Source: Lachnospiraceae bacterium UBA7598
Lineage (GTDB): Bacteria; Bacillota; Clostridia; Lachnospirales; Lachnospiraceae
DNA length: 5,074 bases
Assembly (NCBI GenBank): GCA_002474415.1
Contig: DLQV01000278.1
Span: 14,440 to 19,513, forward strand
Reading direction: 5' to 3'
The position numbers were made by a program, and so were the translations under genes. The notes beneath the pieces are model-generated. The model had not been told where the DNA came from and ran no database searches. It worked only from the letters and a program-made list of their open reading frames with translations. The number at the start of each line of letters is the position of its first letter. Within the stretch, counting starts at the first letter, position 1. Below are positions 1-5,074 of this stretch, piece after piece.

Positions 1-52
1 GCGATAGCTCCTTTTCTAATTTTATTAAGACGAGTTGCACAATCTCTACTGT
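1..52. other. Short spacer downstream of the ECF operon, cut by the window edge
   Basis: This is the AT-rich stretch between the T-component stop codon and the left edge. I see no GC-rich hairpin followed by a T run in it, so there is no sign that transcription of the ECF operon ends here. Its only recognisable element is a ribosome-site-like sequence on the minus strand at positions 15-8. Confidence 0.6.
8..15 (-). promoter_or_regulatory. Ribosome binding site of a gene starting just beyond the left edge
   Basis: On the minus strand positions 15 to 8 read AAAAGGAG, a good Shine-Dalgarno sequence. Only seven bases remain before the edge, and none of them is a start codon, so a start codon at normal spacing would fall right at or past position 1. 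The inferred gene would have the same orientation as the ECF genes and lie about 50 bases after the T component, so it may be a fourth member of the operon. This is an inference from one short motif. Confidence 0.45.
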
Positions 53-880
53 TTATATAAATGGGTTATAAAACCGGCTGCCGTCATGATATGTAATCAT
101 AAGTGCAACCACTGTAAATCCAAGCACCAGTGCAATGCACAGATAATCATTGCGCTGTAACTTTCTTCCCATATACCAGGTACGCTTTCTGTGTTTTCCA
201 TACCCACGCAGCTCCATCGCATTACTGATCGTGTCAATGCGGCCAATACTTGTAAAAATAAGTGGAAAGATAATAGATGCCGTGCTCTTAATACGGCTCA
301 TCAGCTTTGCCTTCCCTGACATCTCAATTCCACGGGCCTCCTGCGCATTTTTAATTTTGTGGAAATCATCCTGCACATCCGGAATATAACGCAGTGCAAT
401 TGCCACCGCATATCCGATATTGTAACTGATTCCAATACGATTTAACGATGCTGCAAACTCCGATGGATTGGTGGTCACGACAAAAATGAACACCGCTGGA
501 ATGATGGTAAAATATTTCAAAACAATGTTCAGCTCATAAAACAGCTGCTCTGCGGTAATCGGATAATGTGCCGAAAGCTGCCAGAGTACATGCTTTGTAC
601 CATAAATTTTTGTTCCCTGATCCGGTGCAAAAATAAAAATGGCAAGCACATTGATGACCAAAAAGAACATAATGAACTTAAAAATAGAACCGACCTGTTT
701 CCACTCTGTTTTTGAAATCTTAAACAAGATCAGACTGAGAACCAGCATCACGGCGAGTACACGGGTATCATAAGTAAGCATGCTTGTAATGGACCATGCC
801 AGAAAATAGATCAGCTTTGTGACACCACACAGCCGGTCCATCCAGGTATCTTTTTTCTCATAGGTCAATAACTTTGCCAT
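53..880 (-). CDS. ECF transporter T component (CbiQ/EcfT-family transmembrane coupling protein)
   Basis: This 275-residue membrane protein is the coupling subunit of an energy-coupling factor importer: it links the S component to the ATPase and turns ATP hydrolysis into movement of the substrate-binding subunit. Hydrophobic segments lie at about residues 22-36, 41-54, 67-85, 114-137, 152-165, 200-213 and 245-262. The cytoplasmic coupling helices carry the two family motifs: A-R-G at 182-184 (within NAQEARGIEMSG) and L-R-G at 224-226 (within AMELRGYG), where the family more often has A-R-G. The reading frame extends upstream to 946, but I chose the ATG at 880. It overlaps the ATPase stop by one base (TAATG), a typical sign of translational coupling; it is preceded by AAAGGG at 896-891; and the 22 extra residues would lie wholly inside the ATPase gene. 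Length and motifs look intact. Its substrate depends on the S component. Confidence 0.93.
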   Translation of the reverse strand: MAKLLTYEKKDTWMDRLCGVTKLIYFLAWSITSMLTYDTRVLAVMLVLSLILFKISKTEWKQVGSIFKFIMFFLVINVLAIFIFAPDQGTKIYGTKHVLWQLSAHYPITAEQLFYELNIVLKYFTIIPAVFIFVVTTNPSEFAASLNRIGISYNIGYAVAIALRYIPDVQDDFHKIKNAQEARGIEMSGKAKLMSRIKSTASIIFPLIFTSIGRIDTISNAMELRGYGKHRKRTWYMGRKLQRNDYLCIALVLGFTVVALMITYHDGSRFYNPFI

Positions 881-2580
881 TAACGCACCGCCCTTTCGTA
901 ATTGATAAACCGCTGTACAAACTGAGAAGGATCTTCGATCCCACATTTGACCGCCATCTCATAGAGTGATGTCTGCTTAAGGTATGCCGGAGCCGTGATG
1001 GTTTCATCCGTCAGCACTTTCGCCGGCGTATCAATCGTCAACAACTGTCCATCTGCCACAACAATGGCACGGTTGGTATATTCCAGCATCAGATGCATAT
1101 CATGCGTAATCATGATAATGGTTGTTCCCTGCGTCTCATTGATTGTCTTTAAAAACTCCATAATTTCCGTATAATGGCGGTAATCCTGTCCCGCTGTCGG
1201 CTCATCCAGAATCAGGATATCCGGCTTCATGACAAGAATTGATGCTATCGTCACACGCTTCTTCTGCCCAAAACTCAATGCAGAAACCGGCCAGTTCCGG
1301 AACTGGTACAATCCACAGATTTTCAGTGTCTCGTACACACGCTCACGAATTTCTTCTTCTGGAACCCCGCGCACCGTCAGACCAAGCGCCACTTCGTCAT
1401 AAATCATAGGTTTTGAAATCATCTGATTCGGATTCTGCATGACAATTCCAATATGCTCCCCACGCTCTTTGACCGAAAGCGGCGAGATATCGTTTCCATT
1501 CAGTTCGATTTTTCCACTACTTGGCTCAAGGAACCCGCAGATCAGATTGGAAAGGGTTGTCTTTCCGGCGCCGTTTTTTCCGACAATGCTGATCATTTCC
1601 CCCTTTTTCACATCAAAGCTGATATCCGAAAGAATCGCCTTTTCCGGTTGATAGGAAAAATGCAGATGATCCACGTTGAGCACCTTTTCCTCTGCTTCCT
1701 GTTTCTGCGGAAGCTTCGTTGTCTCAAACCATTCCCGGACCTGCGCTTTGTACGGCTCAAAATTCATGGTCTCCACATGCTGTGGATGATCCTCTGCCGC
1801 AATCGTACATCCAGCATGCTTCAGTGCCGTGACATAAAGCGGCTCACGGATTCCCTGTTCCTCCAGGATATTTCCAACCAGCAGATCATCCGGTTTCATA
1901 TCTGCCACAATCGTTCCGTCGCCTACCACAACAATACGGTCCACGTCTTTATAAAGCACATCCTCAAGACGATGCTCGATGATCACGATGGTCTTCTTCT
2001 GTTCCTTCTGGATTCTGTCGATCAGCGCAATGGCTTTCTTTCCGGTCGCCGGATCGAGATTGGCCAACGGCTCGTCAAACAGCAGAATATCCACATCATC
2101 GATCATAACACCCGCCATGGAAACTCTCTGTTTCTGTCCGCCGGACATCTCCGATGGTGCATGATGCAACAGTTCTTTTACCTCTACGGTCTCTGCCACA
2201 CCGTCTACTTTGCGGAACATCTCTTCCTGTGCCATACAGTCATTTTCCAGCACAAAAGCAATATCTTCCGCAACCGTCAGGCCGATAAACTGTCCGTCCG
2301 TATCCTGCAACACAGTTCCGACCATCTTGGAAAGTCCAAAAATTCCAAGTTTTTTGGGATCTTTTCCTTCGATTTTTAAAGTTCCGGTACTGTCTCCTTC
2401 ATACGAAAAAGGGATCAGTCCGTTGATGCAATTTGATAATGTCGACTTTCCTGATCCCGATGGTCCAACGATGAGCACCTTCTCTCCGGGATAAATTTTT
2501 AAATTGATATCCCGGAGTGTCGGCTCCATCTGTGACCGATATTTAAATGTAAAGTTTTCAAATTCAATAATCGGTTCCAT
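880..2580 (-). CDS. ECF transporter ATPase, two fused ABC domains (CbiO-like, DUF3744 linker type)
   Basis: This 566-residue protein carries both nucleotide-binding domains of an ECF importer in one chain; most ECF systems use two separate ATPases. Domain 1 (about 1-235) has Walker A GPSGSGKST at 39-47, Q-loop Q92, signature SGGQ at 146-149, Walker B ILLFDE at 165-170, D-loop NLD and H-loop H203. Domain 2 (about 300-535) has Walker A GKNGAGKTT at 334-342, Q-loop Q382, a modified signature LSFGQ at 435-439, Walker B ILILDE at 455-460, D-loop GQD and H-loop H493. The linker (about 236-297), containing REPLYVTALKHAG, resembles the DUF3744 insert of Enterococcus EF_2153-type ATPases, which from memory are of nearly the same length and sit beside UPF0397 and CbiQ genes. 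All catalytic residues are present in both halves. The start is the ATG six bases after the S-component stop, with AAAGGAAG (2599-2592) overlapping that gene's end. It overlaps the T component by one base. It is cytoplasmic, docking on the T component. Confidence 0.95.
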   Translation of the reverse strand: MEPIIEFENFTFKYRSQMEPTLRDINLKIYPGEKVLIVGPSGSGKSTLSNCINGLIPFSYEGDSTGTLKIEGKDPKKLGIFGLSKMVGTVLQDTDGQFIGLTVAEDIAFVLENDCMAQEEMFRKVDGVAETVEVKELLHHAPSEMSGGQKQRVSMAGVMIDDVDILLFDEPLANLDPATGKKAIALIDRIQKEQKKTIVIIEHRLEDVLYKDVDRIVVVGDGTIVADMKPDDLLVGNILEEQGIREPLYVTALKHAGCTIAAEDHPQHVETMNFEPYKAQVREWFETTKLPQKQEAEEKVLNVDHLHFSYQPEKAILSDISFDVKKGEMISIVGKNGAGKTTLSNLICGFLEPSSGKIELNGNDISPLSVKERGEHIGIVMQNPNQMISKPMIYDEVALGLTVRGVPEEEIRERVYETLKICGLYQFRNWPVSALSFGQKKRVTIASILVMKPDILILDEPTAGQDYRHYTEIMEFLKTINETQGTTIIMITHDMHLMLEYTNRAIVVADGQLLTIDTPAKVLTDETITAPAYLKQTSLYEMAVKCGIEDPSQFVQRFINYERAVR

Positions 2581-2586
2581 ACGTTT

Positions 2587-3138
2587 TTAGTCTTCCTTTG
2601 TAAGACTTGATGATTTTGCTCCAATCTTTGTATATCCCAGTCCAAGTAATGAACCAAGTACACCCACAATGATGATATTGGCTACAAACGCAAATACGCC
2701 CTGTAAGAATACTTTCTTTGCAGGCTCTGCATAAATGAGGATGTCAAGCACCGGCGCAACAACGATCCATGCGATTGCATTTGCAACAACCTGAACCACA
2801 TTAAAAAGAACTACTTTCTTCTTATTAAATCCACCGGCTTTAATCTCAAAGCTCTTTGCGAATAAACCAACTAAAATTCCAAAGATCGCATCCGGGAATA
2901 CCCAACTCCACCATACGCCACCGTAAAACAGTGCATCACCGAGTGCGTGTCCCAGCAGACCAATGATTCCTCCGACAACCGGTCCAAACACTGCGGCAAG
3001 AAATGCCAGAACTGCTGCACGTGGCTGCATGGATGTATTCGGAATAAATCCCAGCGGAATCTGTACTTCTGTCAGAACGATGAACAAAGCGGTACCGATA
3101 CCGGTTGCTACAACTTCTTTGATTCCAAACTTTTTCAT
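2587..3138 (-). CDS. ECF transporter S component, UPF0397 / riboflavin-type family
   Basis: This 183-residue membrane protein is the substrate-binding subunit of the ECF importer. Its N-terminus (MKKFGIKEVVATGIGTALF), the loop IPNTSMQPRAAVLAF (32-46), FGPVVGGIIGLLGHALGDAL (51-70) and YGGVWWSWVFPDAIFG (72-87) match what I know of UPF0397, a family databases commonly call 'ECF-type riboflavin transporter substrate-binding protein' (PF07155). About six hydrophobic segments are visible, at roughly 8-24, 40-50, 52-70, 77-94, 108-132 and 145-170, as expected for an S component, followed by a polar tail. The ATG at 3138 is supported by AGGAGG at 3152-3147, eight bases upstream. It is the first gene of the operon, with its own promoter. 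Riboflavin as the substrate is only a family-level label: there is no riboswitch and no vitamin-biosynthesis gene nearby. Family assignment is sure; substrate is not. Confidence 0.93.
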   Translation of the reverse strand: MKKFGIKEVVATGIGTALFIVLTEVQIPLGFIPNTSMQPRAAVLAFLAAVFGPVVGGIIGLLGHALGDALFYGGVWWSWVFPDAIFGILVGLFAKSFEIKAGGFNKKKVVLFNVVQVVANAIAWIVVAPVLDILIYAEPAKKVFLQGVFAFVANIIIVGVLGSLLGLGYTKIGAKSSSLTKED

Positions 3139-3146
3139 AACAAGTT

Positions 3147-3154
3147 CCTCCTTT
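3147..3154 (-). promoter_or_regulatory. Strong ribosome binding site of the S-component gene
   Basis: The minus strand reads AAAGGAGG from 3154 to 3147, almost fully complementary to the 16S rRNA anti-Shine-Dalgarno, with eight bases to the ATG at 3138. It fixes the start of the S-component gene and is the strongest ribosome site in the window. The ATPase and T component have weaker sites at longer spacing and probably rely partly on coupling. Confidence 0.9.
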
Positions 3155-3168
3155 GTTTTTTCAGTACC

Positions 3169-3184
3169 TTATTATTTATGATAA
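3169..3184. repeat. Imperfect AT-rich palindrome over the ECF promoter -10
   Basis: The 16 bases read TTATCATAAATAATAA on the minus strand, an imperfect inverted repeat with 7-bp arms (TTATCAT / ATAATAA) and a 2-bp centre; 12 of 16 positions are symmetric. It overlaps the -10 element, where a repressor site would be effective. Such AT-rich symmetry can easily arise by chance at a -10 region, so it is only a possible operator. Confidence 0.25.
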
Positions 3185-3199
3185 CAGCCCAAATGTCAA
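3171..3199 (-). promoter_or_regulatory. Sigma-A-type promoter of the ECF operon
   Basis: The minus strand has a perfect -35 TTGACA at 3199-3194, a 17-bp spacer, and AATAAT (5 of 6 matches to TATAAT) at 3176-3171. Transcription would start near 3164, giving a leader of about 25 bases that holds only the ribosome site. The -35 overlaps the stop codon of the upstream symporter gene (3198-3196), so the ECF operon can be expressed on its own although no terminator separates it from that gene. Such a short leader leaves no room for a riboswitch or T-box, so any control would have to act at initiation or through readthrough. Confidence 0.85.
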
Positions 3200-4584
3200 G
3201 GTTTCGCGGCAAAATATTCTTTTACCAGTTTTACGACCACTCCGGAAAGCAAAAATACTGCAATCAAGTTCGGAATTGCCATAAGTCCGTTAAATGTTTC
3301 CGCAATGCTCCACATCAGGCCCAGATCCATGGTGGCACCTACAATGGCAACCAGTGCATACACCAACATAAACGGCTTATTGACACGGGAGCCGAACAAA
3401 AACTCGATACAACGCGTCCCGTATAATCCCCATCCGATAATGGTGGAAAATGCAAAACAGCACATGGCAACCGCAGTAAAAATAGATACCCAGTTTCCGT
3501 ATGTTGCGGTAAATCCACTGATTGTAAGCTCTGCACCTGCCGCCTGACCGTAACTGACCGGAACCTGGCTGCACAAAATAACCAGCGCTGTCAGTGTACA
3601 GATTACAATCGTGTCTACGAACACCTCAAAAATTCCAAAGAATCCCTGCTTGACCGGTTTTCTCGTATCTGCACAGGCATGTGCAATTGATCCCGTGCCA
3701 AGTCCGGCCTCATTTGAAAAAATTCCACGGGAGACCCCTTTTTTCATACTCATAAAGAAGCTTCCCACTGCTCCACCGGTCACTGCTGCCGGATGAAATG
3801 CCCCTTCTACAATCGAAGCAAATACAGCCGGGACATGACCGATATTAAAAAGAATCACTCCCACTGCCAGAACAATATAGACCAGCGCCATAAACGGTAC
3901 CAGCTTTTCTGTCACCTGTCCAATCCGCTTGATACCTCCAAGCAGAATGAGTGCGATCAGAACCGCCAGAATGATCCCGACTACAAGGTTAACGGTCGGT
4001 ATGGCATCTTTTGAAATGACATGATAATTCATCAATGCCGTATTGATGGCTGTGGTAATCGTATTTACCTGTGTGGCATTCCCTGTTCCGAATACGGTCA
4101 GCACACCGAATGCGGAAAACAGATACGCCAGCCAGTGCCAGTGCTTTTTGAGTCCGTTCTTAATATAATACATCGGACCGCCGACCAGATCGCCATGCAC
4201 ATTTTTTTCGCGGAAATGCACCGCAAGCGTCACTTCTGAAAACTTTGTACACATACCGAGAATTGCGGAAATCCACATCCAGAACACGGCTCCCGGACCG
4301 CCGATGGCAATGGCTCCTGCCACACCGGCAATATTTCCCGTGCCGACCGTTGCCGCCAGTGCCGTACAGACCGCCTGAAACGGTGTCATGGCTCCATCCG
4401 ATGCCTCACGCTTCTTAAACATGCGGCCGAAGGTCACTTTCATCGCGTATGGGAACTTGCGGATCTGTAAGAACCGGGTCCGGAAACTTAACACCAGCCC
4501 GACACCGATGATACAGATCATTGCAGGAACACCCCAGATGAAATTGTTGACCGCACTATTGATTGCTTCAATTGTGGATAACAT
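3196..4584 (-). CDS. Sodium:alanine/glycine symporter, AGCS family
   Basis: This 462-residue inner-membrane protein should import alanine and/or glycine together with Na+ (possibly H+). It carries the full family signature GGPGAVFWMWISAILG at residues 95-110. It also shows the conserved early-helix stretch TALAATVGTGNIAGVA (74-89), whose G-T-G-N break is the expected substrate/ion region; FSEVTLAVHFR with GGPMYYI (115-140); and GVSRGIFSNEAGLGTGSIAHA-like sequence at 283-303. Roughly ten or eleven hydrophobic segments fill the chain, and the length is typical, so the gene looks complete. The frame is open back to 4653, but I chose the ATG at 4584: GAAGGA lies at 4600-4595, residues match the usual AGCS N-terminus from MLSTIEAINSAVNNF, and the 23-residue extension would start inside a promoter and be translated through an inverted repeat. 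It probably has its own extended -10 promoter. Exact substrate preference cannot be read from the sequence. Confidence 0.95.
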   Translation of the reverse strand: MLSTIEAINSAVNNFIWGVPAMICIIGVGLVLSFRTRFLQIRKFPYAMKVTFGRMFKKREASDGAMTPFQAVCTALAATVGTGNIAGVAGAIAIGGPGAVFWMWISAILGMCTKFSEVTLAVHFREKNVHGDLVGGPMYYIKNGLKKHWHWLAYLFSAFGVLTVFGTGNATQVNTITTAINTALMNYHVISKDAIPTVNLVVGIILAVLIALILLGGIKRIGQVTEKLVPFMALVYIVLAVGVILFNIGHVPAVFASIVEGAFHPAAVTGGAVGSFFMSMKKGVSRGIFSNEAGLGTGSIAHACADTRKPVKQGFFGIFEVFVDTIVICTLTALVILCSQVPVSYGQAAGAELTISGFTATYGNWVSIFTAVAMCCFAFSTIIGWGLYGTRCIEFLFGSRVNKPFMLVYALVAIVGATMDLGLMWSIAETFNGLMAIPNLIAVFLLSGVVVKLVKEYFAAKP

Positions 4585-4594
4585 ACTTTTCTTT

Positions 4595-4600
4595 TCCTTC
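4595..4600 (-). promoter_or_regulatory. Ribosome binding site deciding the symporter start
   Basis: GAAGGA on the minus strand, inside a purine-rich run, lies ten bases before the ATG at 4584. The longer open frame starting at 4653 has no comparable site at good spacing and would overlap the -10 element, so this site supports the shorter protein. Confidence 0.7.
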
Positions 4601-4610
4601 CTACGTGAAT

Positions 4611-4639
4611 AAGCGCGTGTTTTTGCAAAACACGCGCTT
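4611..4639. repeat. Perfect 13-bp inverted repeat with 3-nt loop between rsmH and the symporter
   Basis: Bases 4611-4623 (AAGCGCGTGTTTT) are the exact reverse complement of 4627-4639, with a three-base centre. On the minus strand the repeat begins two bases after the TATAAT element, so the predicted transcription start (about 4635) lies inside it. Possible roles are a repressor operator at the start site, a stem at the 5' end of the symporter mRNA, or a terminator for rsmH. The terminator reading is weakened by the bases that follow on the minus strand (ATTCACG), which are not a T run; on the plus strand there is no T run either. Confidence 0.85.
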
Positions 4640-4641
4640 GC

Positions 4642-4650
4642 ATTATAGCA
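4642..4650 (-). promoter_or_regulatory. Extended -10 promoter of the symporter gene
   Basis: The minus strand reads TGCTATAAT from 4650 to 4642: a perfect TATAAT with the TG of an extended -10, which in sigma-A promoters can make up for a poor -35. The bases 17 away (TAGCGG, 4670-4665) do not resemble TTGACA. It lies about 28 bases after the rsmH stop and drives toward the symporter gene at 4584, with a start near 4635 and a leader of about 50 bases. Confidence 0.7.
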
Positions 4651-4677
4651 CAATTTTCCGTTTTCCGCTATGATTTT

Positions 4678-5074
4678 CTAGCTGCGTACCGCCCAGCGCA
4701 TCTTTGTGGATCGTGCCCGTCCGTTCTGCGCACACTCCTGCGCGGACGGACGCACCACATCCTTTGCATACTCCGAATAAATGCCTGCGCGGTAGCCTTC
4801 TTTTAAGGCACGCTTTACCAGCTTGTCCTCCCCGGAATGGAATGTCAGAATCGCCACGCGGCCGCCCGGTTTTAAAGCACCCGGCAGTTTTTCCATAAAT
4901 TCATAAAGCACCTCAAACTCCCGGTTTACATCAATGCGAAGCGCCTGAAACGTCCGCTGACAGGTCTTTTTGATGGTCTCTTTTTTGTCCTTTTCCGGCA
5001 GGAAAGCAAGCGTATCTTCGATAATTTTGCGCAGTTTTGTGGTTGTATCCACACGGTGTCCTTTGCGGATCTCG
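4678..5074 (-). CDS. rsmH: 16S rRNA (cytosine-1402-N4)-methyltransferase RsmH, C-terminal part
   Basis: RsmH (MraW) uses S-adenosylmethionine to methylate N4 of cytosine 1402 in 16S rRNA, at the ribosomal P site. Only the last 131 or so codons are in the window; the frame stays open to the right edge, so this is a truncation by the window, not a broken gene. The GTG at 5052 is not its start, since upstream in-frame codons (E-I-R-K-G-H-R) fit the protein. Family marks are RTFQALRIDVN, then LKPGGRVAILTFHSGED (the usual FHSLED with L changed to G), and the C-terminal RPSAQE...NGRARSTKMRWAVRS, matching the usual 'PS..E...NPRARS..LR.AER' end. The stretch between FHSGED and RPSAQE is short compared with E. 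coli RsmH. It is followed by a symporter and not by ftsL and penicillin-binding-protein genes of the division cluster, so it may be an extra or relocated copy. Confidence 0.9.
   Translation of the reverse strand, partial: EIRKGHRVDTTTKLRKIIEDTLAFLPEKDKKETIKKTCQRTFQALRIDVNREFEVLYEFMEKLPGALKPGGRVAILTFHSGEDKLVKRALKEGYRAGIYSEYAKDVVRPSAQECAQNGRARSTKMRWAVRS

Noticed and set aside
881..946. A 22-residue N-terminal extension of the T component
   Set aside because: It would overlap the ATPase gene completely and lacks a good ribosome site; the TAATG overlap start at 880 fits coupled translation and the family N-terminus better.
1453..2379. A 308-codon plus-strand open frame opposite the ATPase gene
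   Set aside because: It lies wholly antisense to a gene with intact ABC motifs, its product is rich in H, C, F and R without recognisable domains, and it has no convincing ribosome site. It is a shadow frame.
2947..3426. A 159-codon plus-strand open frame across the symporter/S-component junction
   Set aside because: It runs antisense through two confirmed genes and the ECF promoter, and its composition (many C, N, Q, H) is typical of chance translation.
4611..4639. A confident Rho-independent terminator for rsmH
   Set aside because: The stem is good, but on the minus strand it is followed by ATTCACG and not a T run, and the symporter promoter lies upstream of it. It was kept only as one of several readings of the repeat.
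4585..4653. A 23-residue N-terminal extension of the symporter
   Set aside because: Its start overlaps the TATAAT promoter element and its codons come from the inverted repeat; the sequence is polar and unlike AGCS N-termini.
4585..4677. A glycine riboswitch or other leader RNA before the symporter
   Set aside because: Such riboswitches are known upstream of some AGCS genes, but the spacer is only 93 bases, about 50 after the predicted start, and holds just the simple hairpin; no aptamer-like conserved core is visible.
4704..4898. A 64-codon plus-strand open frame opposite rsmH
   Set aside because: It is antisense to a clearly conserved rsmH region, has no domain and no ribosome site.
1..5074. 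CRISPR arrays, tRNA/rRNA genes, insertion sequences, toxin-antitoxin or defence genes
   Set aside because: I looked on both strands for direct repeats, cloverleaf-like sequence, transposase motifs and small paired genes and saw none; nearly all the window is covered by four complete transporter genes and one partial housekeeping gene.

Overview
The window looks like an ordinary chromosomal stretch of a Gram-positive, Firmicutes-type bacterium. A Lachnospiraceae/Clostridia-like anaerobe is my best guess, based on the strong AGGAGG-type ribosome sites, sigma-A-like promoters, protein flavour and moderate GC; the genus cannot be told from the sequence. All supported genes lie on the minus strand, so in transcription order the window is read from right to left. 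I see no RNA genes, mobile elements, CRISPR arrays, phage genes or tandem repeats.

Layout, in transcription order: (1) 5074-4678 is the 3' part of rsmH, the 16S rRNA cytosine-1402 N4-methyltransferase, which runs off the right edge. (2) 4677-4585 is a 93-bp spacer with an extended -10 promoter (TGC-TATAAT) and, directly after it, a perfect 13-bp inverted repeat with a 3-nt loop. (3) 4584-3196 encodes a complete sodium:alanine/glycine symporter of the AGCS family. (4) 3199-3139 is a compact promoter region: a perfect TTGACA -35 that overlaps the symporter stop codon, a 17-bp spacer, AATAAT as -10, and a strong AGGAGG ribosome site. (5) 3138-53 is a tight three-gene ECF (energy-coupling factor) vitamin-transporter operon: S component (UPF0397 / 'riboflavin-type' family), a fused double ABC ATPase, and the T component. 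(6) 52-1 is the start of the next spacer, ending in a good ribosome site for a gene that probably begins just beyond the left edge.

The three ECF genes should form one complete group-I transporter: the S protein binds the substrate in the membrane, the T protein couples it to the ATPase, and the fused two-domain ATPase supplies both nucleotide-binding sites. The substrate is not proven. The family is usually labelled riboflavin, but the leader is only about 25 nt, too short for an FMN or other riboswitch, so no regulatory RNA confirms it. The symporter and rsmH appear to be independent neighbours.

I found no convincing new biological system. The points most worth a second look are the inverted repeat at the symporter promoter, the unassigned substrate and edge-lying fourth gene of the ECF operon, and the apparently non-dcw, short-tailed form of rsmH.
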